A stretch of 64,000 bases of DNA, taken from positions 8,965,658-9,029,657 of the forward strand of contig JAKSZT010004976.1 in assembly GCA_026826555.1 (NCBI GenBank). The letters are read 5' to 3'. Under the pieces are notes generated by a model, which was given only the letters and a program-made list of their open reading frames with translations, searched no databases and was not told where the DNA came from. Of the stretch, positions 47,563 to 57,708 are shown one piece after another. The translations under genes and the position numbers were made by a program. Within the stretch, counting starts at the first letter, position 1. Every line of letters begins with the position of its first letter. This stretch comes from Tolypeutes matacus (Eukaryota; Chordata; Mammalia; Cingulata; Chlamyphoridae).

Positions 47563-47607
47563 CCAATCACTTTTTTTGGAGCTACATCTGCTCCCCCAAT
47601 CACTTTT
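47563..47607 (-). mobile_element. micro-insertion: SINE/tRNA head plus A-tail, 12-bp TSD
   Basis: CCAATCACTTTT occurs at 47563-47574 and 47596-47607. Between them, in antisense, is GGGAGCAGATGTAGCTCC followed by A residues. This equals the first 17 or so bases of the DAS-like SINE head (GGGGAGCGGATGTGGCTC) joined directly to a short A-tail. It is far shorter than any SINE type in the window. Confidence 0.75.
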
Positions 47608-48498
47608 AATTGCTAATTATTCTGATATTTAACTCAATATTTTTCTGTAATAATATAATACTGTTAGTTCTTGGTTTATCTACTGCATACATTATGTATT
47701 ATCTTTCTCCTATAAAAGATGAAGAATGAATTCTTCTACACACATACCCTTCTTACCACCCCATTCTCCTAATATACATCACAATTTTTGGATAAATCAA
47801 CAATTAGTGTTTCATCAATAGGACCAGGTATATATGGTTTCTTTACTGAGTCTAGTAAGGATACTTTGATTATATTTCCTCTCCTTCTCAAATTTTAATT
47901 TTTCCTGGAGTTAGTAACTTCCTTGGCTTTTGTGTGCTTATCCATCTAGGCACTTATCAGAAATCTCCTCAAACTCTCTAACAGAAATGTAAAACCTCCC
48001 TCAAACTCATTTCTACGTGTTAAAATTATAAGGTAATTTGTCATTTTCATTTTTTTTCTTAGAGACTTTGATTAGAAGCAAGTCTCAGTGGTCAACAGAT
48101 CCACATACTAAAAGAAAAAGCATGTATGGCAAATTAATAAACTAGAATGACTGGTATGAACTCATGTTTCCCAGCTCCATCACTCCTAAAAGTGGCTAAT
48201 GCTGCAGCAGTAGCAGAAGACGCATCCCTAGTGCCCAAATATTGGCCTCAAAACCAGTTCTTCACTTAAAGAAAACAGAACACTGGTGGAAATTGATTTC
48301 ATGTTGGGGCAGGGGAAAAAAAAAAAAAGCAGATGTGTCTAGAATATCTTGTTTCTAGAAAGCACGGATGCTATTAAGAGCCTTAGGCAGGTGCTGGAAG
48401 TACAAAGGAGCTGGTCAGCAAGACTCCCACTGACCACACTGAAACAATGTGCACATTATATAGTTAGCGTAGAGATAAATGCTTAATTAAAACAGCTG
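47608..48498. other. intergenic, no gene seen
   Basis: AT-rich. I recognise no repeat or exon. Confidence 0.4.
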
Positions 48499-48650
48499 AG
48501 GGAGCGGATGTGGCTTAAGCAGGTCAGTGCCTGCCCCCACATGGGTGGTCCCGGGTTCAGTTCCAGTGCCTCCTAAATTAAAAACAGACAAGGAGCAAAA
48601 ACAACCAGCAAACAAACAAGGGAGCCATGGCAGGGGCAGGGGGGGAGGGG
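48499..48650 (+). mobile_element. DAS-like SINE
   Basis: GGGAGCGGATGTGGCTTAAG head, GGTCCCGGGTTCAGTTCC B box, then a GCAAACAAACAAGGG tail region. The flanks ATTAAAACAGC and ATTAAACAAAGC are an imperfect duplication. Confidence 0.88.
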
Positions 48651-48889
48651 ATTAAACAAAGCAAAATAGGTTGAGCCCACTGTATTCATGATACTGATCA
48701 AAAGGAAAGTTAATACAAAATATTCTAAAAAGTGTTTGTAAAGCAAAAACAGAATAACTATAATAGATTATGGCTAATTTTTGTTGATTTTATCAAGTAG
48801 GACTATGTTAGCATATATGGCTATTTTGTTTCTTCTTTTAAGGTTGTATCAGTCCATAGTGTATAGGCATATACCTGTTTCTATGTGTT

Positions 48890-49425
48890 CAGCACTCGAT
48901 AGAGGGTGGATTCGTCCCAGGAAATGAGGGCGCAGTATGGCACCGCTGGCCTCCTCCACCTGTTGTAGGGGCCGCCGTGGACGCTATGACGCCGCTCTCC
49001 ACGCGTGCGGGCCCATCTCCCTTGGTCAGCAGCTGAGTCTCTATCCCTCGAGGCTTTATGCGGCCGTGGGTGTCTATGTGGAGTCCACGAGGAATCCACT
49101 CGGGCCCCACGTGGGGCAGACCGGAAGTGATGGCAAGTTAGCCCCTGGGATCAGCCCTCAACGGGGGGAGTTGGTGGGTAAACCTCCCCTCCTTCATCTC
49201 CTGGCTGGGTAGCTCTGAGCTGCCTGTACTACACAGCCGCCCTGAGTATCTGGCAGGAATAAGCTCCGCTTTCCCACTGTGGTAACTTGCTGGATAAAAC
49301 CTCCGGCTTTGCCTTCTGTCTCGACCCTGTCTCCCTCTCCGCGCCCCTAGTGGTGCTTCCTGGGATCTCCAATAAACGACGTGCACTGGAATCCTTATCT
49401 CAGGGTCTGTTTCTAGACCCTAGTT
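48890..49425 (+). mobile_element. CpG-rich island, candidate ERV LTR
   Basis: About 500 bp of CpG-rich sequence in CpG-poor DNA. It ends with GATCTCCAATAAACGACGTG (polyadenylation signal AATAAA at about 49372) and GGGTCTGTTTCTAGACCC, a small palindrome. A GTTTCTA repeat at both edges (about 48874 and 49424) could be a target duplication. The layout (GC-rich body, AATAAA, short 3' stretch) suits a retroviral LTR of a fairly young ERV, but the expected TG...CA ends are not clean. The overlapping open frames on both strands (48881-49212) have no recognised motif. It could also be a CpG-island promoter. Confidence 0.4.
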
Positions 49426-49834
49426 TCTAAGATAACTAAGTAGAAGGGAAATCCAGCTGTGGATTAACGCTGGTTGTCATGTTTTATGACCAGTTAAAAA
49501 CAGAATTCCATAAAAAGTTCCAGAGTCACAAACCACCAAATGATGAGCTACATCAACTTAATCTTTTATCCCAAAGGAGAAGAAAACCCTACTAATTATA
49601 GTAAAATTCTAATAAGAAATACTTATGCTTTTTGTACTACCAATAAATGTCCAATTATGATAGGACATTGATACTGCCAATTATATAAGTTGTAAAGAAT
49701 CTATATTTTTGGGGAAAAACATTAGGTTTCAAAAACAAAAATCTTAGTGAAAAAGTGAGATTTAAAAATCCTATGCTGTGATAAAACTGGTCATAGTCTG
49801 ATAATCAATGGCTTGGATCTGACTTACCTTGGAC
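49426..49834. other. intergenic, no gene seen
   Basis: AT-rich unique-looking sequence. Confidence 0.4.
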
Positions 49835-50487
49835 TGCTGTAGGGGTTTGAATCTGGTCCCCCACAAAAGGCACATTCAGGTCCCAACCCCTGGTCCTGTG
49901 GGTGTGAACCCATTTGTAAACAGGACCTTTGAAGATATTATTAGTTAAGATGTGTCCAAACTGAATGAGGAGGGCCTTAACCCAGTAGGGCTGAAGTCCT
50001 TATAAGCAAAGGAAATTGGACAGGCACGGATAAAGAGGCCACAGGGAGCAGCCAGAAGCTGGAAGCCGATGGAACCCGGAAGAGAAAGGAGAAGGCATCG
50101 CCATGTGCATTGCCTGGTGACGAAAATGCCAAGGAACCCCAAGGATTGCTGGCCAGCCAGAAGATACAGACCTAGGAGGAAGCAAGCCTTCTAGCCTGTG
50201 AAATCTTTTTTTTTTTTTTTTATAAGATTATTTATTTATTTATTCATTTATCCCCCCCTTGCTGCTTGTGCTCGCTGGGTCAGCTAACCATGCCGTGCGG
50301 GCGGGCTTGCCTTCACCAGGAGGCCCCGGGAACCAGGCCCGGGGCCTCCCATATGGTAAATGGGAGCCCTACTGATTGAGCCACAGCCGCTTCCCTAGCC
50401 TGTGAAATCTTGAACCATTAAATTCCTGTTGTTAAGCCAACCCACTGTTTGGTATTTGTTTTAGCAGCCAAAAATGAAAACCATACA
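49835..50487 (+). mobile_element. MLT1-like MaLR LTR split by a SINE
   Basis: GTAGGGGTTTGAATCTGGTC CCC start, GAAGATATTATTAGTTAAGA, GGCCTTAACCCAGTAGGGCT and CTTATAAGCAAAGGAAATTG, then after the SINE CCATTAAATTCCTGTTGTTA AGCC and TTTGTTTTAGCAGCC. This is the standard MLT1 order. Poly-A signal variant ATTAAA. Confidence 0.75.
50210..50395 (-). mobile_element. DAS-like SINE with about 15-bp TSD
   Basis: Antisense, medium type, flanked by TAGCCTGTGAAATCTT at 50194-50209 and 50396-50411. A useful free-standing reference for the SINE inside L1 copies 2 and 3. Confidence 0.95.
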
Positions 50488-51540
50488 ACCATGTTGCTTG
50501 TTCGGCTCCAAAGCAGTTGGTATTACAAATTCAGTATCTGGAGGTCTTTTTCTCTGAAGTCATTCAGTTTCTCTAGAGAATAATCCCCTAATCTTTTGCC
50601 TGCTGAAATATATGCCAGGTGACCTGCATCTTGGGAGCAAAGTGGTGTGTGGTAAATGAGGAAGGGGGACAGGTCACCATGCACTATGCTTCTACTCTCT
50701 CATGCCCTTTTTTCAGTATGGCCTCATCCCTGCCCTTGTCTGTGCCTGGCGTCCTCCAACTCAGAACCTCTTAGGTTCAATTTCGGCCGAGAATAAACTT
50801 CTAGGGCTTCTGGGGGTTGGGTAGTTGCTTGGCTGTGCAGGAAGGGGTTAGGCGAGCTGATATTCTAACTGCCCCTTATACAGGCTCCTTGTTTATGCTG
50901 TGCTGTCTGCTGTCATAACTTCTCTACCTTCCCACAACCATAGCATTTTGTTACTGTCTGTACTTGAGAATTTATCCTGGATTTTCTCGTGTCTTAATTA
51001 GGCGGGCATGAATTTGTCTCCTTCCTCGATTGTGGAACATTTTGTTTTATTTTGCATCCATGGTTAAAAACCCCTGCCACAAACTAAAAAAAAAAAAGAC
51101 GACCCCCTGCCGAGAGGGTTAACACCGTCTTGTTGGAGGGTTCCTAAAGCACACGCTGGAGCCTGGAAAAATAGCTGCTTAAGCAATCAGAAAAAAAAAA
51201 AAAGGTATTGTCCAAAAGGTCCATAATTGAGAGCTTAACCGAAAGAGACAAAGTGAGGGGTCCTGGGGTCTTGAACTCGTCCCATCGGAACCAGCTGGCG
51301 CTGGGTTTCCTCCACAATGCCAGTGGAGAGGAGAGCCGTGCCTCCCGCCTGGCCCCGCGCTCACCCAGCAGCAGGCCAGAATAATGCCAGAACAAAGCCT
51401 CCCTGCCCGGCGGCCCTTTCCCAGCCCAGAGCTGGGAAGTACACTAATCCCACGCACAAAGGCAGGCGTGCAGGCCCCTTCTTTCCCGGCCTGGGGACGG
51501 CGGCCCTGACCAGCTCTGGAACGTCCCAGCAGCGGCCCCC
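50488..51540. other. BFSP1 upstream flank
   Basis: GC content rises from about 51230. I see no conserved coding exon. A CCTGGAAAAATAGCTGC segment near 51160 and GC-rich DNA from 51330 may include promoter elements. The 308-residue minus-strand open frame 51179-52105 is a shadow of GC-rich DNA. Confidence 0.4.
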
Positions 51541-51544
51541 GGGC

Positions 51545-51553
51545 GTTATTTAG
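51545..51553 (+). promoter_or_regulatory. BFSP1: TATA-like element of BFSP1
   Basis: GTTATTTAG lies about 60 bp before the BFSP1 start codon, which would place transcription start near 51575 and give a short 5' UTR. The match to TATA is weak. Confidence 0.3.
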
Positions 51554-51589
51554 CAGGGGCAGGCCGCAAGGGCCCAGGGACAGCGGCTC

Positions 51590-52040
51590 GGCACACCCGG
51601 CGGCACGATGTACCGGCGCAGCTACGTCTTCCAGAGCCGCCAGGAGCAGTTCGAGCGCGCCGAGGCGGGGCCGTTGGGCCTGGCCGAGGCCGGGGCGGCG
51701 GCGCCCGGCCTGGGGGCGCTGCGGGGGCTCGGCGAGCGCGTGGCCGCCTCCGTCCAGCGGGCGCGCGCGCTCGAGCAGCGCCACGCGGGCCTCCGGCGGC
51801 AGCTGCACGCCTTGCAGCGGCTGGGCGAGCGGCCCGGCCCCGAGGACGCGCTCGCCCGGCACGTCGAGGGCAACCGGCAGCGCGCCCGGGACCTGGCGGC
51901 CGAGCGCGCCGGGCTGGAGCGCCAGGGCGCAGAGGCGCAGCGCGCGCTCGACGAGTTCCGGAGCAAGTAAGCGGCCGCCGTTGGGGGGAAACTGTGGCAG
52001 GCCGCCCCGGCGGTGCGGGTCCCCGAGCACGCTGCCACGC
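51590..52040 (+). promoter_or_regulatory. BFSP1: CpG-rich BFSP1 exon 1 region
   Basis: Dense CpGs from about 51590 to 52040 cover the first exon. They explain the antisense open frames here, which are not genes. The CpG density may reflect exon GC3 as much as promoter function. Confidence 0.5.
51608..51966 (+). CDS. BFSP1: filensin (BFSP1) exon 1
   Basis: Filensin is a lens-specific intermediate-filament protein that co-assembles with phakinin (BFSP2) into beaded filaments of lens fibre cells. The exon opens with [20 protein letters not shown] (residues 1-20), a short head typical of filensin. Coil 1A begins near residue 41 at [20 protein letters not shown], where most IF proteins have LNDR-type text. 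Coil 1B starts after the [20 protein letters not shown] region. The reading frame ends FRSK with a split lysine codon AA|G and donor GTAAGC at 51967; the in-frame TAA seen in genomic DNA lies in the intron. By memory, the human exon codes about 126 residues, so this head looks about six residues shorter. Start chosen for the MYRRSYVF match and the GCACGATGT context. Exon 2 follows 4.4 kb downstream. Confidence 0.95.
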
Positions 52041-52189
52041 AGGGACGTCCCTGGTCTCCCTGCGACTGATGCTCTCCTCCCTGCAGAAGGCAGCAAGGGG
52101 CGCATTTCCGTAAGATAATACTAGTTTCCATTTGATGGTACTTTACAGTTTACAAAGCCCTTTTACAGGAAATAGATTTGGATGTAGTT

Positions 52190-52454
52190 TTAAATTGAGG
52201 TATAATTTACATGCAATAAAATGCACCGATTTTAATATGCAGTTCCTAGAGTTTTGACAAATGCCTGTATCTCTGTAACCACCAAAACAAGCAAGATATT
52301 TCCACTACTCCAGAAATTTCCTTCCCTTTCCCAGTCAGTCCCGCAGCTCCCCTTCCCCCAAAAGCCAGAGGCACCCAGTGCTCTGCTTTCTATCACCGTA
52401 TGAAAATGGAATCTTACAGCATGTACTTTTTGCCCCAGCACCGTGCTTTTGAGA
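52190..52454 (-). mobile_element. old L1 3' UTR (antisense)
   Basis: TTGAGGTATAATTTACATGC AATAAAATGCACC and TTTTGACAAATGCCTGTATC are standard reverse-complement L1 3' UTR text. Confidence 0.7.
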
Positions 52455-52612
52455 TTTATTGCTGTTATTTAATCCTCGCAGCCTTATCATGTTATAGACT
52501 GCAGTGCCCTAGTTTACAGATGTGGAGCCTGAGGCTGAGAAACGGTCGGAATTTAGGGCAAGGTCCCTCAGCTAGTAGACTGCTGCACTGGCACTGGAAT
52601 TCATATCCTGGG
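52455..52612 (-). mobile_element. MIR (antisense)
   Basis: TATTTAATCCTCGCAGCCTT, TTACAGATGTGGAGCCTGAG and GGTCCCTCAGCTAGTAGACT follow the reverse MIR core. Confidence 0.75.
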
Positions 52613-52685
52613 CAAGCTGGGGCCAGTGGCCTTTGCTCGCATCACAGCGGACACCTGAAACGCATCCTTCAGGATCTTGCTACAC

Positions 52686-52843
52686 CAAGTGTGGTCCATG
52701 AACCAGAAGCACTGGCACCACCCAGAAACGTGTCAGAAATGCAGACTCATGGGTGCACCCCAGAGCTCCTGAATCTGAATCTGCATTTTAACAAAATCCC
52801 CAGGTGATTGGTGACTTTTACCTGCACATCTTGAGAAGTTAAA
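52686..52843 (-). mobile_element. MER5A-like MITE
   Basis: AAGTGTGGTCCATGAACCAG, GTCAGAAATGCAGACTCATG and CTGCATTTTAACAAAATCCC CAGGTGAT are the reverse complement of MER5A blocks. Confidence 0.8.
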
Positions 52844-53027
52844 CATTGAAGTGTCAGAAGCTCTGATCCAGGACATGGTCCCCCTTCCCCACAGACTGAG
52901 ATGTTTGTTGAAATTATCCAAGGAGCTGTTAAAAAATATGCTCAATAATGTGTCAGCATCTTTCGAAGTTATAAATGCTTGGGCTTCTGCCGAAGCAGTG
53001 ATACTTCAAATAATTTCTTCTGGGTAC

Positions 53028-53165
53028 ACTGCAACAGATGTGAAGTGGCATGACTACAGGGATATTCAGTGTAGCTTGAAAGACTGGAACCCACTTAAAT
53101 GCTTATTAATAGGTGATGGGTTCATCCATAAAATGGAATACTATGCATTTATAAAAAGGAATCAT
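53028..53165 (+). mobile_element. old L1 ORF2 3' fragment
   Basis: GACTGGAACCCACTTAAATG, GGGTTCATCCATAAAATGGA and ATACTATGCATTTATAAAAA correspond to the ORF2 C-terminal region (like MEYYAA in the intact copies). Confidence 0.65.
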
Positions 53166-53190
53166 ATGTTATTATCATTATTTTTAAAAG

Positions 53191-53565
53191 AAAGGAGGGG
53201 GAGTGGCTGTGGCTCAAGCAGTTGGGTACCCGCCTACCACATGGAAATCCCGGGTTCGATTTCCGGTGCCTCCTAAAGACAAGCAAGACAGCGAGCTGAC
53301 ACATCAGGCTGGCATGGCGAGCTGATGCAACAAGATGACTCAGTGAGATGACGCAACCAAGAGACACAACAAGGAAACACAATGAGAGACCCAACAAACA
53401 GGGAGCTGAGGTGGCTCAAGCGATTAGGTGCCTCTCTTCCACACCAGAAGGCCTAGGTTGGGTTCCTGGTGCCTCCTAAAAAAGGAAGACGAGCACACAA
53501 TGAACAGACACAGAGAGCAGACAGCGAGCACAAACAACAAGAAGGGGAAAATAAATAAAATAAAT
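53191..53565 (+). mobile_element. dimeric DAS-like SINE with 10-bp TSD
   Basis: First monomer GTGGCTGTGGCTCAAGCAGT with GGGTTCGATTTCC; second monomer GAGGTGGCTCAAGCGATTAG. A-rich tail AAATAAATAAAATAAA. Flanks TTTTTAAAAG at 53181-53190 and 53566-53575. Confidence 0.92.
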
Positions 53566-53584
53566 TTTTTTAAAAGTTTAAATA

Positions 53585-53849
53585 AAAAGGGGGAAAGAAT
53601 ACAGATTTTTACTCGTATACATAAGCATAAAGGGTATAGATTCATTTGTGAAGAGGATCTTCTAAGATCCTAATTTGTTACAGTCCAACTGGAAGGGGGA
53701 GGCGTGCTTAATCTATATTACTGGAGGCCTTATAGAGAGAAAGCCACAGGGAGGGGAGCCGGAAGCTAGAAGTGAGAGAGAGCTCGCTGTGAGAGGGGAG
53801 GCAGAGATACAACCAGGGAACCCTGGGATTACAGCAAGCCAGTACCAGA
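53585..53849 (+). mobile_element. MLT1-like LTR fragment
   Basis: CTATATTACTGGAGGCCTTA TAGAGAGAAAG and the GCCACAGGGAGGGGAGCCGG AAGC block resemble the middle of the LTR at 49835-50487. Confidence 0.5.
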
Positions 53850-53999
53850 CGCTACAGATTTAGGGGGGAAAGATGAGTCCACATCCTGATCCACCTTAAC
53901 ACACTCAAAGGCACGATTTACAAATGGTTTCACATCCACAGAAATGTGAGTATGGATTATGAATGATATCTTGCTGGGGTACATAATTCAATCTACCAC
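53850..53999 (-). mobile_element. MaLR LTR 5'-end fragment (antisense)
   Basis: The end TTGCTGGGGTACATAATTCA ATCTACCACA parallels TTCTGGGGTACATACAGCTT CAAACCATCACA of the LTR at 33508-33978. Both carry a CCACAGGAA-like or CCACAGAAA block upstream. Confidence 0.5.
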
Positions 54000-54560
54000 A
54001 ATTGTCCAGATTATAGAAAACCAAAAGTAATTTATATAAAACAATCAGATATTTGAAGCCAAAATGTTTTTCACTTTATGAATTCACTTATATGAATGTA
54101 TATGAATATATGAATAGCATGACTTCTTTATAATGAAATCAGTTCTCTTTAATATAATATATAAATTTGTCTCCATGGCATGAAAATTACCCATGATATC
54201 ACTTTAATGTGGTGTTTATCAAACACATATTTTTAAGCTACATTAATTCTTAGGTGTCTCCAATAGGAAAGAGCAATGAAAAATTAGATTTTGTTAATGA
54301 TTTTATCCTCAAAGCTGATTATCCATTTCAAAAACAATTTCTGCCTCCATTAGAGCTACACACAAATGAAGCTGCTAAATGTGATATCCTGGTGTGAAAT
54401 GTAAAATTTGTGCAAATAGGTTGTACTTACTGGTAATAGCTGAACTTCTTAGATGGCTTAAACCTGGGAACGTGTCTGGTGCTTGAGTTCAGGGATTTTA
54501 ATTCTGAGGACACAGTGGCACAGTTTGCCAGCACTTTCTGCAGCTGTGAAACACTTGACT
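54000..54560. other. BFSP1 intron 1, nothing recognised
   Basis: AT-rich, no repeat family or exon identified. Confidence 0.4.
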
Positions 54561-54569
54561 GGAACTCAT

Positions 54570-54962
54570 AGTATGGGTGTGTAACCAGAAGGACTTTGTT
54601 GGTTGGGCTGTGTGATTACTAGGATTAGTTTCAAGCACAAATGACAACCTACAAAGTGACAGTGGCTTATGCATGATGGAAGTTTGTGTCTCCCTCGTGT
54701 AAGGTAAGCAGGGAAATCTGGTACTCTGCAGTGCCTGTGACCTAAAAGGCTCTGTGTGGGCTTCGAGAAGGCGGCATCCATGTTTCAGGCTGCACAGTGG
54801 AGGAAGGGATGCAGACCAAGAGGCAATGGGCACACCTACACCATCTCTTGAGGAAGATTCCTGGAAGGTGCTGCACAGGCTTATGCTTACATCCCATTGG
54901 TCAGCATGTAGTCACATGACCATACCCAATTGCAAGGGACGCTGGGAAAGGTAGTCTCCCTT
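54570..54962 (+). repeat. interspersed repeat, unnamed family
   Basis: Ends ATTGCAAGGGACGCTGGGAA AGGTAGTCTCC, similar to the end of 9460-9990. The middle contains ATGATGGAAGTTTGTGTCTC. Probably an old mammalian repeat. Confidence 0.4.
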
Positions 54963-55282
54963 CTAGATAGTCACATGTTCTTCCCACCATCAAGGGCCCT
55001 AACCACTGGAAGTAGGGGAGAATGGATTTGGGGGCCAGCTTGCAGGGAACAAGGGGAGAGGTCACCCCTCTCTATCTTCAGGGGGTGAACGTCCCCAAGG
55101 AAAACCCTTGCTCTGGCTAGAATGATTTCTGGGATCTCTCTGCTTCCTTAATCACTATTGTTTTCTAGAAGTCAGGGCAAGAAGCTGACTAGGAGAAAAT
55201 CTCCACCTGGCCCCTGGTATCTGTTGCTTATATTAATCTTGTGTGTGTTTAAATTGGGGGGATATCCCTGCTCTACCGAGGC

Positions 55283-55872
55283 CGCGTGGTATGGTTGTTA
55301 GAGTACAGGTTTTGATGTCAGATCACTTCTGACTTCACCCCTCTCTTTGGGGTCCTGCAGAAGCCAACTCTGAGACAGGGATTTGAGGGCAGGTAACTCA
55401 TTTAGGAGGTGACCTTGGGGATCACCAGGAGAGGAGGGGGTAAGTGCGAGAGGGAAGGGGAGGGGCCAATACTGAGAGGCTTATCAAGCAAGTTTCCATC
55501 GTGGGGAGCTGGAGCTCAACCTGTAGGGGATTTTAGGAGTAAGTGTGGAGCATGCCTCAGTTATCCCAGCTGAGCGGGGGGTGGGGGGTGGGGGTGTGTG
55601 TGGGGGTGGTATTTATGCACCCACACCCTTCCGTCTGACGTCCAGCCTGCCCTGCTCACTGGCCCCGAGGAAAACCTTTGGTGTGTGGAAATGATGTCCC
55701 AAGGGTGAGGGGCAAGTGCCGACAAATCTGCCTGAGCGCTTGGGCAAGGTTCTCAACCTCAGTTTCCTCATCTTTAACATGGGCTCTCAGTAGCTGCTCT
55801 CTTACAGGGCTTTGTGAGGATGAGATGGCATAATCCAGAAAAACGGGCAAGGTTACACATGTCAGTAAATAA
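55283..55872 (+). mobile_element. MIR, possibly split by another old repeat
   Basis: The left part (GTATGGTTGTTAGAGTACAG GTTTTGATGTCAGA) looks like the MIR head. The right part (CTTGGGCAAGGTTCTCAACC TCAGTTTCCTCATCTTTAAC) is the MIR core. Between them (about 55346-55731) is a GC-rich stretch starting CCTGCAGAAGCCAACTCTGA GACAGGG that looks like a different repeat, with a (GGGGTGTG)n run at 55578-55611. Confidence 0.5.
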
Positions 55873-56342
55873 AATAGCCTGTGAAATCCAGTCTGAGGCC
55901 AGGTGGGTGGTGGTGTTTAGAACTGCAGCTGCCCAGTCTCTGAGCTCTTGCTGCACCTGGGTTATAGGCAAGCCAAAGTATGATTCTCTCATCCCCAGGG
56001 TGGCGGTGGGGGCCTGTGGCTGGAGGCCCCAGGCTGGCCGATTGCTGTTTCATTTACTTCTTCCAGTTACCATATGTACTGTGCAAATGTTACCGCTTTC
56101 TATGTGCATATCCCACGATGTGGTAAACATTGGGAAGCAGTGGGCTAGGAAATGCAGCATTAGCGTTAGGGTTTTTTTTTTTTTTTTTTTAATGAATAAT
56201 GAAAATAGCTTTAGTTTTACAATGAACAATTTGTCGCTTTGGCCCAGTACTCATCTCAGAATAAATTTAATGCTGATAGTATGATCGACATATATGAAGT
56301 CACAGAAGCTGCCCAATTCTTGTTAATGTGTCCCATTTGCAG

Positions 56343-56403
56343 GTATGAAAATGAGTGTGAATGTCAACTGCTGCTAAAAGAAATGCTTGAACGGCTTAAC
56401 AAG
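56343..56403 (+). CDS. BFSP1: filensin (BFSP1) exon 2
   Basis: 61-base exon between acceptor TTTGCAG (ending 56342) and donor GTGAGC (56404). The first G completes the lysine codon split at the end of exon 1. The exon then reads YENECECQLLLKEMLERLNK, part of the coil 1B segment of the filensin rod. A 61-base second exon is the standard size in vimentin-type intermediate filament genes, which supports both splice sites. It ends in phase 0. Exon 3 should continue coil 1B but is not seen in the remaining 7.6 kb. Confidence 0.95.
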
Positions 56404-56550
56404 GTGAGCTGAACACATCCTTGGGTTTGGGTAGGCTAATTAACAGCATTTAACAAAGTGGTTGAGATGGTTGTTTCACATACTTCCTGTTTGTGTTATT
56501 TTAAGATTCAATTATTTATTTTGCTGTCACTTTCTTTCTTGACTTTTCTT

Positions 56551-56639
56551 TTTTTTTGGAGGTACCGGGGCTGGGGATTGAATCTGGGACCTTGTACGTG
56601 GGAAGCCAGTTCTCAACCTCTGAGCTATACCTGCTCCCC
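56551..56639 (-). mobile_element. tRNA-Ala-like monomeric SINE
   Basis: In antisense: GGGGAGCAGGTATAGCTCAG AGGTTGAG, then TTCCCACGTACAAGGTCCCA and GATTCAATCCCCAG. It is closer to a real tRNA-Ala than the other SINEs. Flanked by TCTTGACTTTT (56537-56547 and 56640-56650). Confidence 0.85.
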
Positions 56640-57148
56640 TCTTGACTTTTTCTTCCCCTCTTGACTTCTTAATTCCAACTAAATCCTTGTGAGTGACTCA
56701 CACACACATACACAGACACACTCACAGCTCTCTAACACAAGATGCATGGCTTCATGATAGAAGCATAGACTATTATGTACATAGATATTGCTGAACTGTG
56801 AAAATGTGCCAGCATTGCAATGACCTGCTATTAATGTTATCATTCAGACATACTGATCCCAAACACCAGACTTCGGACTTACTTTGGGCAGTGGTTATTG
56901 GACACTCTACTCCATTAGCTAAAAGTCTTGAGATTGCTTTTCCACAGGAAAACTCTCAAAGGAACAAAGGAAGAAATTTCCATTCCTCTCTAGGTGGAAA
57001 GTAACCACAAAGGACCATCATGGATTCCTTAGCTCCTTGCTGGAGACCCTCCTACAGGGTTGTATGTAGTTGTCCTTTACAGGGGTAGTTTTCTTTTTCT
57101 GATCCAACATCAGCATCCTAACTGATAGGATTAGTAGCCTTAGGCAGG

Positions 57149-57708
57149 TGTGGCAGTTTGAATTTGGTGAATCCCAAAAAGATTATGTTTTTGAACTGAT
57201 CCATTGCTGTGGCTATGAGACCCTTTGATTGCATTAGATTCTGTTAAGGGTCTTTGATTAGATCACTTGATTAGAGCACATTAGGGCTTTTGACTGGACC
57301 ATATCAGTGAGGTGTGACACAGATTGGGTCTCCATCCTCTTACTGGAGCCTTATATAAATGGAGACATACACAGGAAAAGGGAGCTCTGCCATTTTGGCC
57401 TGGCTATGGAGAGAGAGGACTCGAGGAGGGCTAGCAGCTGAAGCTGAAGCACAAAGCTCCCAAGAGGCTGGGCCCACGTTGCAGCTCAAAGCTGAGGACA
57501 CAAGCCCTTCCATATGCCTGATAGCCACGTGGGAGGATGCCAGGATCACCAGTAGCTGACTTTGGTGTGAAAGCATCTTTGATGGTGCCTTGATTTGGAC
57601 ATTTCATGGCCTCAGAACTGTAAGCTTTTACCCCAAATAAATTCCCATTATAAAAGCCAACTTGTTTCTGGTACTTTGCATTGGCACCCTTTTGGCAAAC
57701 TAAGGCAC
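57149..57708 (+). mobile_element. MaLR/ERVL-type solo LTR
   Basis: Begins TGTGGCAGTTTGAATTTGGT GAATCCC, has a TATA-like CTTATATAAATGG near 57349 and a poly-A signal in CCCCAAATAAATTCCC near 57637, and ends near GGCAAACTAAGGCA. About 560 bp. Confidence 0.7.

Larger units (their letters stand above)
51967..56342 (+). other. BFSP1: BFSP1 intron 1
   Basis: Bounded by GTAAGC at 51967 and by a CCCATTTGCAG acceptor ending at 56342. Filled with old L1, MIR, MER5A, MaLR and SINE sequence. I found no additional exon. Confidence 0.9.

Noticed and set aside
48881..49212. Small protein genes on either strand in the CpG-rich block
   Set aside because: Frames overlap on both strands, have no motif, and are expected by chance in GC-rich DNA.
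51968..51970. TAA stop directly after FRSK in BFSP1
   Set aside because: It lies in the intron: the GT of the donor starts at 51967 and exon 2 supplies the missing G of the split lysine codon.
51179..52105. 308-residue minus-strand open frame over BFSP1 exon 1
   Set aside because: It is the antisense shadow of the GC-rich filensin exon, which has clear protein identity and splice sites on the plus strand.
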